A stretch of 64,000 bases of DNA from Amycolatopsis sp. 2-15 (GTDB lineage: Bacteria > Actinomycetota > Actinomycetes > Mycobacteriales > Pseudonocardiaceae): contig NZ_CP127294.1 in NCBI RefSeq assembly GCF_030285625.1, forward strand, positions 4,246,001-4,310,000, written 5' to 3'. The stretch's first letter is position 1, and the number at the start of each line of letters is the position of its first letter. The notes beneath the pieces were generated by a model. The model was not told where the DNA came from, did not search any database, and worked only from the letters and a program-made list of their open reading frames with translations. Below are positions 42,299 to 50,261 of this stretch, piece by piece. The translations under genes and the position numbers were made by a program.

Positions 42299-43690
42299 TT
42301 ACCTGACCTGGGCGAGGACACTGTTGACCTTCGACTGCGCCGAGCCGAGCAGCTGGTCGATGTTCGCGTTGCGGTCGGTGAGCACGGCCTGCATCACGCT
42401 GTCGAGCGCGGCGTAGATCTGCTGCGCGCTGGGCGGTTCGATGCTGCCCTTGATCTTGCTCGCGGTGTCCACGTAGGACTGGTAGTTCTCCGCGGGCACG
42501 TTGGCGTACTTCTTCTTCACGGCCAGCTGCTGGTCGCGCACCGCGCCCTGCCAGATGTCCGGCGTCGGCTCGGTCGGCAGGCCCACCGGCTGCTTGCCGT
42601 CGGAGTACTGCTTCACGTGCTTGTCGAAGCGGTCGGGGTTGAGGTATTTCCACTGGATCCACGTGAGCCCGGCCTTGATCTTCGCGGCCGACGCCTTGGG
42701 GTTGATCATGTAGCCCTCGCCGCCGAGCAGGGTGCCCTGCGCGCCCGGCATGCCGGCGATGCCGTAATCCTCGTATTTGCCGTTGAACTGCTTCACCAGC
42801 ACGGGCACGTTGTCCGGCGCGGCCATGTACATGCCGAGCTGGCCCGCGCCCATCATCCGTTGCACGTCCACGTCCTGCAGTAGTTGCTTGCTGCCCATGG
42901 AGTTGTCGTCCCAGCGCATGGCGTGCAGGTAGTTCAGCGCGGCGCGGCCCTTGTCGTTGTCGAAGTCGGCGACCCACTTGTCGCCGTCCTTGCGGGCGAT
43001 GTCACCGCCCATGGAGTAGAGCCAGCCGGTCAGGTGCCAGCCGCCCTGGTTGTTCTTGCTGTAGTCGGCGTACCCGACGGTGCCGTTGCCCAGCGCGGAG
43101 ATCTTCTTCGCGTCGGCGCGGACCTCGTCCCAGGTGGCGGGCGGCTTGTCCGGGTCGAGCCCGGCCTGCTGGAACAGCTTGCGGTTGTAGACGAGCCCCA
43201 TGGTGTAGTTCGCCGTCGGGAGGCCGTAGAGCTTGCCGCTCGCGTCCCGGAAGTTGTCCAGGAGTTGCGGCTGGATGTCGTTGACGTGCGGCACGCTCTT
43301 CGCCGCTTCCGTGATGTCGGCGGCCTGGTGCCGGGCGATGATCTGCGCCGGGTCGGTGAAGTACACGTAGTACACGTCTTCGAGCTGGCCGCCGGCGAGT
43401 TTCGCGGAGAACGTCTTGGGGTCCATGAACCCCTCGTGGGGCACGATGTCGATGTCCGGGTGCGAAGCCTCGAACTCGGCGACGTCGGCGTCGAACACCT
43501 TGCGCTCGAACGGCTGCGTGGTCGGCGGCTGCCCGGTGACGGTGATCTGGACCTTTCCGCCGGCGTCACCGCCCTCGGCATCGGAGCCGCAGGCGGCGAG
43601 GCTCACGGCCAGGCCGCCCGCGGTGAGCAGGGCGATCACGGTTCTCTGGGTGCGGCTGGACCTCGCTGCTCGGGACCAGGGACTGCTCAT
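42299..43690 (-). CDS. Sugar ABC transporter substrate-binding lipoprotein (family 1)
   Basis: A 463-residue exported lipoprotein. The signal peptide ends in LAAC with C34 as lipid anchor. The body follows the MalE/UgpB-like fold: KVFDADVAEFEASHPDIDI, GLVYNRKLFQQAGLDPDKPPATWDE (the conserved linker between lobes, seen in parts), and GGEGYMINPKA. It should deliver an alpha-glucoside to the MalF/MalG pair downstream. Its 116-base upstream region contains TTGCAA and TTATTGC segments on its sense strand, candidate sites for the adjacent LacI protein. Confidence 0.92.
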   Translation of the reverse strand: MSSPWSRAARSSRTQRTVIALLTAGGLAVSLAACGSDAEGGDAGGKVQITVTGQPPTTQPFERKVFDADVAEFEASHPDIDIVPHEGFMDPKTFSAKLAGGQLEDVYYVYFTDPAQIIARHQAADITEAAKSVPHVNDIQPQLLDNFRDASGKLYGLPTANYTMGLVYNRKLFQQAGLDPDKPPATWDEVRADAKKISALGNGTVGYADYSKNNQGGWHLTGWLYSMGGDIARKDGDKWVADFDNDKGRAALNYLHAMRWDDNSMGSKQLLQDVDVQRMMGAGQLGMYMAAPDNVPVLVKQFNGKYEDYGIAGMPGAQGTLLGGEGYMINPKASAAKIKAGLTWIQWKYLNPDRFDKHVKQYSDGKQPVGLPTEPTPDIWQGAVRDQQLAVKKKYANVPAENYQSYVDTASKIKGSIEPPSAQQIYAALDSVMQAVLTDRNANIDQLLGSAQSKVNSVLAQVR

Positions 43691-43806
43691 CTCAAGCCTC
43701 TTCTCGCGGTCGCGACGGCTGTGTCGTGATGGCCGTCACTCTAAAGTGCGAGACCAGAACGCCGCAATAACCCGACGAGGATTTGCAAGTTACGAACAGG
43801 ACGTGA

Positions 43807-44814
43807 TCACGCCCGGTGCCGCGCGGTCGACCCCCGCACCACGAGCTCCGGGGCGAACAGCAGTTCCTCGGCCGCGACCTCGCCGCCGTTGATCCGCTTC
43901 ACCAGCAGCTCCACCACCGCGCGGCCCATCGCCTCGATCGGCTGACGCGTGGTCGTGAGCGGCGGATCGGTGCAGTTCATGAGCGCCGAGTCGTCGTAGC
44001 CGACCACCGAGATGTCGCCCGGCACGTCGAGGCCTTGACGGCGGGCAGCGCGGATCGCGCCGAGGGCCAGCAGGTCGCTCGCGCACAGCACGGCGGTGGC
44101 CCCGCGCGGGTACAGGCGCGCGGCCGCGGCGTGGCCGCCCTCGATGGAGAACATGCCGTGCTCCACCAGTTCGTCGAGCACGGGTAGGCCGAGTTTCGCC
44201 GCGTACGAGCGGAAAGCCGCGAGCTTGCGCTGCGACGGTACGTGGTCGGCCGGGCCGAGGACCAGGCCGATCTTCTCGTGGCCGAGCGAGCTGAGGTGCC
44301 CCACGACCTGCTCCACGGCCACCGCGTCGTCGCACGAGACCTGCGGCAGGCCGAGGTGGTCGACGGCGGCGTTGATCAGCACCGTCGGCAGCTTCCGTTC
44401 CGCAAGGTGGTGGTAGTGCGTGTGCACGGCGTCGGCCTGGGCGAACAGCCCGCCGGCGAACACCACCCCGGACACCTGCTGCTGCAGGAGCAGCTCCACG
44501 TACTCGGCTTCGGACACCCCGCCGGCGGTGCGCGTGCACAGCACGGGCGTGAACCCCTGCTGGGCCAGCGCGTTGCCCATGATCTCGGCCAGCGCGGGAA
44601 AGATCGGATTCTGCAGCTCGGGCAGCACGAGCCCCACCAGGCGGGCCCGCTCCCCGCGCAGCTGGGTGGGGCGTTCGTAGCCCATCACGTCCAGCGCGGT
44701 GAGAACGGCGGCCCGGGTGCTCGCGGAAACCCCGGGCCGGCCGTTGAGCACCCGGCTGACCGTGGCTTCGCTGACCCCCACCTGTCGGGCCACTTCGGCA
44801 AGTCGACGCGTCAT
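43807..44814 (-). CDS. LacI-family regulator of the alpha-glucoside locus
   Basis: A 335-residue repressor. HTH residues 4-23 read RLAEVARQVGVSEATVSRVL, followed by the hinge and a sugar-sensing periplasmic-binding-like domain (LVGLVLPELQNPIFPALAE ... ISVVGYDDSALMNCTDPPLTTTRQP). It lies directly upstream of and on the same strand as the binding-protein gene, the usual place for a MalR-type local regulator. The promoter-proximal element at 44829-44842 could be its own operator. The effector is likely a disaccharide, by context only. Confidence 0.92.
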   Translation of the reverse strand: MTRRLAEVARQVGVSEATVSRVLNGRPGVSASTRAAVLTALDVMGYERPTQLRGERARLVGLVLPELQNPIFPALAEIMGNALAQQGFTPVLCTRTAGGVSEAEYVELLLQQQVSGVVFAGGLFAQADAVHTHYHHLAERKLPTVLINAAVDHLGLPQVSCDDAVAVEQVVGHLSSLGHEKIGLVLGPADHVPSQRKLAAFRSYAAKLGLPVLDELVEHGMFSIEGGHAAAARLYPRGATAVLCASDLLALGAIRAARRQGLDVPGDISVVGYDDSALMNCTDPPLTTTRQPIEAMGRAVVELLVKRINGGEVAAEELLFAPELVVRGSTARHRA

Positions 44815-44828
44815 GGCTGAAACTTTAC

Positions 44829-44842
44829 TGCAACGAATCGCA
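44829..44842. promoter_or_regulatory. Possible LacI-type operator
   Basis: TGCAACGAATCGCA has TGC/GCA ends like LacI-family operators but weak internal symmetry. It lies 15 bases upstream of the LacI start. A related TTGCAA is at 43783-43788 before the binding-protein gene. Low confidence. Confidence 0.3.
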
Positions 44843-44889
44843 AAATCTCGACTTCACGGCGCGAGGGTGCTGACACGCAGAGCCACCGG

Positions 44890-45642
44890 CTACAGCTTGC
44901 GCCCCAGCTGCTCCGCCTGGTCGCGCAGCACCGGCAGGAACTCGTCGCGCAGCTGGTCCATCGAGATGCGGCCAGCAGTGGCGCTCACCGACATCGCGGC
45001 GACGGTTCGCCCGCGCGAGTCGAACACGGGTACGGCGAGCGAGCGCAGGCCGTACTCCAGCTCCTCGTCGGTGAACGCCGCGCCCTGCTCGCGCACGAGG
45101 TCCACGCGTCGGCGGATCTCGTCGGGCGTCACAGGGGTTTTCGGGGTCCGGGGGTGGAATTCGGACCGGTCGAGGTAGGCCGTGAAGTCCTCCGTGGACA
45201 GTGCGGAAAGGAGCACGTGTCCCGTCGCCGACGTGTATGCCGGCACGCTCGCGCCGATGCGCACGCCCGTGTTGACGATCCGTTTCACCTCGCTGCGCGC
45301 GATGAACAGCGCGTCGTCGTTCTGCAGCACCGCCAGTGAAGCGGACTCCTGCACGTGCTCGCGCACTGCCGCGAGGTGTGGCTGCGCGAGCTGCGGCAGC
45401 GCCGTCGACTCGACGTACGCGTCGCCCAGGCGCAGCAGGCGCGGTGTGGGCAGGAAGTGCTTGCCGTCGTGGGTGAGGTACCCGAGGTCGACCAGGGTGA
45501 GCAGGCAGCGGCGGGCGACGGCGCGGTTGAGGCCGGTGAGGCGCGCCGCGTCGCTGATCGCGAGCTTCGGTGCCGCCTCTCCGAACAGCTCGAGGATCGC
45601 CAATCCCTTGGCCAAACCGGCCATTCCCTCGGCTGCGGGCAT
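44890..45642 (-). CDS. IclR-family regulator of the aromatic-acid operon
   Basis: A 250-residue regulator with an N-terminal winged helix (KGLAILELFGEAAPKLAISDAARLTGLNRAVARRCL, seen in parts, residues about 12-55) and a C-terminal GAF-like effector domain (LVREQGAAFTDEELEYGLRSLAVPV). The sequence pattern is that of the PcaR/PobR/TphR group that senses aromatic acids and often activates divergent catabolic operons. It is divergent from the oxygenase gene at 45785, and the spacer carries a GTTCG-N5-CGAAC dyad. An in-frame ATG at MAGLAKG is an alternative start. Confidence 0.9.
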   Translation of the reverse strand: MPAAEGMAGLAKGLAILELFGEAAPKLAISDAARLTGLNRAVARRCLLTLVDLGYLTHDGKHFLPTPRLLRLGDAYVESTALPQLAQPHLAAVREHVQESASLAVLQNDDALFIARSEVKRIVNTGVRIGASVPAYTSATGHVLLSALSTEDFTAYLDRSEFHPRTPKTPVTPDEIRRRVDLVREQGAAFTDEELEYGLRSLAVPVFDSRGRTVAAMSVSATAGRISMDQLRDEFLPVLRDQAEQLGRKL

Positions 45643-45713
45643 GACTCTCCCCGGAGATAGGTCTTGACGGCGGGCTCTCGTCTGCCTTCAATGTGTTCGG
45701 CAAGTGAATCTAC

Positions 45714-45728
45714 GTTCGTTATTCGAAC
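45714..45728. promoter_or_regulatory. IclR-type operator GTTCG-N5-CGAAC
   Basis: GTTCGTTATTCGAAC has perfect 5-bp arms around a TTATT spacer, close to known PcaU/PobR-type operators. It lies between the divergent IclR gene and the dioxygenase operon, 57 bases before ATG 45785. Confidence 0.65.
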
Positions 45729-45784
45729 ACTAGCAGGGGTGCCGCGAGCTGTCGAGCGGCGCCCCGGGCGAGGAGGAACCGACG

Positions 45785-47107
45785 ATGGATCGCCTCACGG
45801 GGACCACTGCGGGCCGCGCACCCGACCGCAGCTGGCCGCGGTCGCTGACCCGGGTGCCGTACTGGGTCTTCCAGGACGAGGCGGTGTACCGCGCCGAGCA
45901 GGACCGGATCTTCCACGGTCCGCACTGGAGCTACCTGTGCCTCGAGGCCGAGTTCGCCGAGCCCGGCGACTTCTGCGCGACCTTCATCGGCGAGCAGCCG
46001 GTGCTGGTGACGCGCGACGTCGACGGGGAGGTGTACGCGTTCGAAAACCGCTGCGCCCACCGCGGCGCGCTGATCGCGATGGCCGACCACGGCAAGGCCC
46101 GCGACTTCACCTGCGTCTACCACGCCTGGACCTACAACCTGCAGGGCGACCTCACGGCCGTCGCGTTCGCCGAGGGCGTCGGCGGCAAGGGCGGGATGCC
46201 GCCGAACTTCTGTCTGTCCGACCACGGGCCGCGCAAGCTGCGCATCGCCGTGGTCCACGGGCTGGTGTTCGGTACTTTGTCGAACGACCTGCCCGACATC
46301 GAGGAGTACCTCGGCGAGGAGATCCTCGACCGCATCGACCGCGTGCTCGGCGGTCGCAAGCCAGTGGTGCTCGGCCGGTTCGCGCAGCGGCTGCCGAACA
46401 ACTGGAAGCTGTACGCGGAGAACGTCCGCGACTCCTACCACGCCAGCATCCTGCACTTGTTCTTCACCACGTTCGGCATCAACCGGCTTTCGCAGCGTGG
46501 CGCGATCATCGTCGACGAGTCGGGTGGTCACCACGTGAGCTACTCGGCCATCGACCGCACGGCCGTCGCGAGCAACGAATACCGCGACCAGAAAATCCGC
46601 TCCGACAGCGAGTACCAGCTGGCCGACCCGTCGCTGCTCGAAGGGTTCAGCGAGGTCGGCGACGACGTGACGCTGCAGATCCTGTCGGTCTACCCGGGGT
46701 TCGTGCTGCAGCAGATCCAGAACTCGGTGGCCGTGCGGCAAATCCTTCCGCGCGGCACCGACGACACGCTGCTCAACTGGACTTACCTCGGCTTCGAGTC
46801 CGACACCGAAGAGCAGCGGCTGGTCAGGATGAAACAGTCCAACCTGGTCGGTCCCGCCGGCTACGTGTCCATGGAGGACGGTGGCATCGGCGGCTTCGTG
46901 CAGCGCGGTATCGCCGGCGCGTCCGATGAGTACGCGACGCTGCAGATGGGCGGCGACACCGCGGAGTCGAGCGAAAGCCGCGTCACGGAAGCGTCGGTCC
47001 GCGGGTTCTGGCTGGCCTACCGCGAGTCGATGGGTTTCGTGCCCGACGACGACGCGCCCCTCCCCGAGATCGGCAAGCACGAGCGCACCCGGGTGGTGCG
47101 CGCCTGA
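45785..47107 (+). CDS. Rieske ring-hydroxylating dioxygenase alpha subunit, terephthalate dioxygenase (TphA2)-like
   Basis: A 440-residue oxygenase subunit. The Rieske [2Fe-2S] ligands are C90/H92 (NRCAHRGAL) and C110/H113 (CVYHAW); the mononuclear iron site has H219 and H224 in [13 protein letters not shown], with bridging D216. Segments such as [30 protein letters not shown] and [19 protein letters not shown] match my recollection of Comamonas TphA2 closely along the whole length. The reaction would be cis-dihydroxylation of an aromatic dicarboxylate. ATG 45785 follows GAGGAGG. It starts a six-gene operon (beta subunit, PdxA-like dehydrogenase, reductase, hydrolase, transporter). Substrate identity is inference. 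Confidence 0.88.
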   Translation: MDRLTGTTAGRAPDRSWPRSLTRVPYWVFQDEAVYRAEQDRIFHGPHWSYLCLEAEFAEPGDFCATFIGEQPVLVTRDVDGEVYAFENRCAHRGALIAMADHGKARDFTCVYHAWTYNLQGDLTAVAFAEGVGGKGGMPPNFCLSDHGPRKLRIAVVHGLVFGTLSNDLPDIEEYLGEEILDRIDRVLGGRKPVVLGRFAQRLPNNWKLYAENVRDSYHASILHLFFTTFGINRLSQRGAIIVDESGGHHVSYSAIDRTAVASNEYRDQKIRSDSEYQLADPSLLEGFSEVGDDVTLQILSVYPGFVLQQIQNSVAVRQILPRGTDDTLLNWTYLGFESDTEEQRLVRMKQSNLVGPAGYVSMEDGGIGGFVQRGIAGASDEYATLQMGGDTAESSESRVTEASVRGFWLAYRESMGFVPDDDAPLPEIGKHERTRVVRA

Positions 47108-47571
47108 TGGACAACCAGGTCGCCATCGCCCGCGCCCAGGCGCACTACGCCCGCTGCATCGACGACGGGCCGCTCGAAGACTGGCCCATGTTCTTCACCG
47201 AAAACTGCCACTACCGCGTGACCACGGCCGACAACTACGCCCGCGGCCTGCCCGCCGGCCTGATCTGGGCCGACACCCGGGGCATGCTGAAGGACCGCGT
47301 GTCAGCGCTCAAGGAAGCCAACATCTACGAGCCGCACGTGTACCGCCACATGCTCGGTCAGCCCGCGATCCTCACCGAGTCCGGCGGCGACGTCGAGAGC
47401 GAGACGCCGTTCTTCGTGCTGCGCGTCACCGGCGGCGGCCCGACCGACCTGTTCGCGAGCGGTCGTTATGTCGACCGCTACCGCGTCGAGGGCGATCAGG
47501 CTCTGCTGCGCGAACGCGTGGTCGTGTGCGACAGCAAGGAGATCGACACCCTGCTGGCGCTGCCGCTGTGA
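47107..47571 (+). CDS. Ring-hydroxylating dioxygenase beta subunit, TphA3-like
   Basis: A 154-residue small subunit with the SnoaL/NTF2-like fold that packs the alpha3beta3 oxygenase. DGPLEDWPMFFTENCHYRVTT, REANIYEPH-type (KEANIYEPHVYRHMLG) and the end IDTLLALPL match the terephthalate dioxygenase small subunit in length and pattern. The start ATG shares one base with the alpha stop, and the stop overlaps the next gene start (GTGA), so production is coupled. It has no catalytic centre of its own. Confidence 0.88.
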   Translation: MDNQVAIARAQAHYARCIDDGPLEDWPMFFTENCHYRVTTADNYARGLPAGLIWADTRGMLKDRVSALKEANIYEPHVYRHMLGQPAILTESGGDVESETPFFVLRVTGGGPTDLFASGRYVDRYRVEGDQALLRERVVVCDSKEIDTLLALPL

Positions 47572-48530
47572 GCCGCGTACTGCTGGTCATCGGTGACCCC
47601 AACGGCATCGGACCCGAGATCGCCGTCGCGGCCGCAACCCAGGCCGAGGACCCGCCGGTGCTCGTGGGCGACCACCACGTGCTCGCGGATCTCGCCGCGG
47701 CGAAGGGGTTCCGGCTGCGGGAGCACACGCCCGGCGTCCCGCCCGAGGACGGTGTGCTCGACCTCGTGGACGTCGGGCACCTGCCGCCGGACGAGTTCCG
47801 GCCGGGTGTGCTCAGCGCGGAGGCGGGCGCGGCGGCCGTCCGCTACGTCACCGAAGCCGTCACACTCGCCCTCGGCGGCGGGTACCGCGGAGTGGTCGCC
47901 TGCCCGCACTCGGAGACGGCCGTGCACGCCGCGGGCATCCCGTTCCGCGGTTACCCGCCACTGATCGCGCAGCTCACCGGCGTGCCCGAGGACCGCGTGT
48001 TCCTGCTGCTCTCGGGCGGTGGCCTGAACATCGTGCACGCGACCCTGCACGAACGCCTCGCCGACGCCCTCGCCCGGCTCACCCCGGAGCTGGTCACCGC
48101 GGCCGGGAAAGCGTTGTGGGAAACCCTGCGGACGTTCGGCGTCGCCGTCCCGCGCGTCGGCGTCTTCGGCATAAATCCGCACGCGGGCGAGGGCGGCCTG
48201 TTTGGCAGCGAGGACGAGCGCGTCACCGCACCGGCCGTGGCTTCGCTTGTCGCGCAAGGCATCGACGCGGTCGGGCCGACCGGCGCCGACGTGGCGCTCA
48301 CCACCCCGGGGCACGACGGGTTCGTCGCGCTGTACCACGACCAAGGCCACATCCCGGTCAAACTGCTGGCCGGCCGTACCTCGACCGCGTTGACCGTGGG
48401 CGCCGGCGTGCCGTTCTGCAGCGTCGGCCACGGTACGGCGTTCGACATCGCCGGCCGAGGCGTCGCCGATCCCACGGCCGTGGTCCGCGCGCTCGGCCTG
48501 TTCGGACGAACGAAGGAGACCACCGCATGA
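47568..48530 (+). CDS. PdxA-like cis-diol dehydrogenase (TphB-like)
   Basis: A 320-residue member of the PdxA family of NAD-dependent, metal-using decarboxylating dehydrogenases. GDPNGIGPEI opens the protein, NPHAGEGGLFGSED and YHDQGHIPVKLL carry the substrate and metal-binding His residues, and SVGHGTAFDIAGRG closes it. In vitamin B6 synthesis PdxA acts on 4-phosphohydroxythreonine, but placed between oxygenase and reductase genes it fits TphB, which rearomatises the dihydrodiol dicarboxylate to protocatechuate with CO2 release. GTG 47568 overlaps the beta-subunit stop. Vitamin B6 genes are absent around it, supporting the catabolic role. Confidence 0.87.
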   Translation: MSRVLLVIGDPNGIGPEIAVAAATQAEDPPVLVGDHHVLADLAAAKGFRLREHTPGVPPEDGVLDLVDVGHLPPDEFRPGVLSAEAGAAAVRYVTEAVTLALGGGYRGVVACPHSETAVHAAGIPFRGYPPLIAQLTGVPEDRVFLLLSGGGLNIVHATLHERLADALARLTPELVTAAGKALWETLRTFGVAVPRVGVFGINPHAGEGGLFGSEDERVTAPAVASLVAQGIDAVGPTGADVALTTPGHDGFVALYHDQGHIPVKLLAGRTSTALTVGAGVPFCSVGHGTAFDIAGRGVADPTAVVRALGLFGRTKETTA

Positions 48531-49525
48531 TCACCGTGGCGGACACGGATGTCGAGATCCCTTGCGACGACGGGCAAACCGTGCTCGAAGCCGCCGAGAA
48601 CGCGGGCTGGGCGATCCCGTACTCGTGCCGCAAGGGCGTCTGCACGTCGTGCACCGGTTCGCTCGTCGCGGGTTCGGTGGTCGTCCGCGGCCGCGGTGAG
48701 CTGACGGGGCCGGCCGACGGCGTGCTGCTCTGCCGCGCCGAACCGCAGGGCCCGGTCGTGGTCCGGCCGCGCCGCATCGAACGCAGCGAGCCGCCCCGGC
48801 GCAAGAAGCTCACCACGGTGGTGCACCGCATCCGCCGGCCCGCGCCTCGCGTCACCGTGCTCGACCTGCGGTTCCCGATCGGGCGGCGCGCGCCGTTCCG
48901 GGCCGGGCAGTTCCTGGAAGTGCAGCTGCCGGACGACGAACCGCGCCCGTACTCGCTCGCGAACCCGCCGCACCACAACGACGCGGTACAGCTGCACGTC
49001 CGCACCGAACCGGGCGGGCGGTTCTCCGAGCACACGGTGGGGGCACTGCGCCCCGGCGACACACTCGACGTCGAGACGCCGTTCGGCGAGTTCGTGCTCG
49101 ACGACGGCGACGGGCCGATCCTCCTGCTCGCCACGGGCACCGGGTTCGCGCCGATCCAGTCGATCGTGCTCGACCTCATCGCCCGTCGCAGCACCCGGCC
49201 CGTCCACCTGTATTGGGGCGCGCGGACGGAGGAGGACCTCTACCTGGCCGAGCTCCCGCAGCGCTGGGCGGCCCGGCACCGCTGGTTCGACTACACACCG
49301 GTGCTTTCCCGCCCCGGCAAGGGCTGGTCCGGCGCCACCGGCCATGTCCAGCACACCGCGCTGGCCGACCACCCGGAGCTGACCGGCCATCGCACGTACG
49401 CCTGCGGCAGCGAAGCGATGACCACCGACGCCCACGACCTGCTCACCGCCCGCGGCGGCCTGCCGACCGAGAGCTTCCTGGCCGACTCGTTCGTGCCCGC
49501 CGCCGAGCCCCGCGTTTCTGCCTGA
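48527..49525 (+). CDS. Dioxygenase reductase: ferredoxin plus FAD/NAD domains (TphA1-like)
   Basis: A 332-residue electron-transfer protein that passes electrons from NAD(P)H to the Rieske oxygenase. The N-terminal plant-type ferredoxin has C34, C39, C42 and C69 (SCRKGVCTSC ... LLC); the FAD-binding motif RPYSLAN is at 140-146; the nicotinamide domain has LLLATGTGFAPIQSI (GTGFAP about 204-209) and CGSEAM near the end. This N-terminal ferredoxin order and length agree with TphA1. ATG 48527 overlaps the dehydrogenase stop by 4 bases. Confidence 0.9.
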   Translation: MITVADTDVEIPCDDGQTVLEAAENAGWAIPYSCRKGVCTSCTGSLVAGSVVVRGRGELTGPADGVLLCRAEPQGPVVVRPRRIERSEPPRRKKLTTVVHRIRRPAPRVTVLDLRFPIGRRAPFRAGQFLEVQLPDDEPRPYSLANPPHHNDAVQLHVRTEPGGRFSEHTVGALRPGDTLDVETPFGEFVLDDGDGPILLLATGTGFAPIQSIVLDLIARRSTRPVHLYWGARTEEDLYLAELPQRWAARHRWFDYTPVLSRPGKGWSGATGHVQHTALADHPELTGHRTYACGSEAMTTDAHDLLTARGGLPTESFLADSFVPAAEPRVSA

Positions 49526-49580
49526 CCGCTTTCCGAACTGCGTTTCCGTCTGAACCCACCACGATTCAAAGGAGAATCCC

Positions 49581-50261
49581 ATGGACTTCGTGCTCGTCCA
49601 CGGCGCCTGGTACGCCGGCTGGAGCTGGCGGGAAGTGGCCGAAGCGCTGCGCGAGCAGGGCCACGAGGTGCACGTCGTCGAACAGCTGCCCAGCGGGGGA
49701 CCGGACCCGGCCGCGTTCGGTGATGTGGCCGCGGACGTGGCCCACGTGCGTGACGTCATCGACGGCCTCGATCGTGACGTCGTGCTGGTCGGGCACTCCT
49801 ACGGCGGCATCGTCGTCGGCGAGCTCTCCGACCACCCGCGCGTGCGCCACAGCGTGTTCCTGTCGGCGTTCCGGCCGCGCCGCGGCGAAAACCTGCTCGA
49901 CATCCGTTCGCCGCACCCGCAGGAGTGGATCGTGCCCCGCGAAGACGGCACGCTGCACGTCACCGACGACTACGCCCTGGCCCGCAAGGTCCTCGCCCCC
50001 GACCTCGACGAAACCGCGTTCGCCGGCGTCCACGGGCAGCGCCACGCGCACGCGGCCGTCACCTTCACCCAGCCCGCCACCGAACCCGAGCGCACGCACC
50101 CGGTCACCTACGTCGTGTGCGAGCGCGACGAGGCCATCTTCCCCGTGGACCAGGAGAAGATGGCCGCGGAGGCCGACCACGTCCTGCGCCTCGACGCCCC
50201 GCACCTGGCGCCGCTGACGCACCCGCGTGAAGTGGCCGACCTGCTGGCCGGCACCCGGTGA
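49581..50261 (+). CDS. Alpha/beta hydrolase (EstC/salicylate-esterase-like) in the aromatic operon
   Basis: A 226-residue cytoplasmic hydrolase. FVLVHGAWYAGWSW at the start forms the oxyanion region, GHSYGG (near 73-78) has the nucleophilic Ser, Asp is in CERDEAIFPVD and His in DAPHLAPLTHP. This compact EstC/HNL-like group includes esterases of small aromatic or pyrethroid esters. Its position between the reductase and the transporter suggests that it frees an aromatic acid from an ester inside the cell. It has no signal peptide, so it is not a secreted polyesterase. AAAGGAGA lies before ATG 49581; the stop overlaps the transporter start by 4 bases. Confidence 0.83.
   Translation: MDFVLVHGAWYAGWSWREVAEALREQGHEVHVVEQLPSGGPDPAAFGDVAADVAHVRDVIDGLDRDVVLVGHSYGGIVVGELSDHPRVRHSVFLSAFRPRRGENLLDIRSPHPQEWIVPREDGTLHVTDDYALARKVLAPDLDETAFAGVHGQRHAHAAVTFTQPATEPERTHPVTYVVCERDEAIFPVDQEKMAAEADHVLRLDAPHLAPLTHPREVADLLAGTR

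Noticed and set aside
45785..48530. Anthranilate dioxygenase as the role of the Rieske system, linking it to kynU product
   Set aside because: The alpha and beta subunits follow the TphA2/TphA3 pattern and a PdxA-like dehydrogenase is present, which anthranilate dioxygenase does not need.
47568..48530. Vitamin B6 PdxA function
   Set aside because: Embedded by overlapping codons in an aromatic oxygenase operon, matching TphB; actinomycetes make B6 by the PdxST route.
49581..50261. Secreted plastic-degrading esterase
   Set aside because: It lacks a signal peptide and belongs to the small EstC-like group, not to cutinases.
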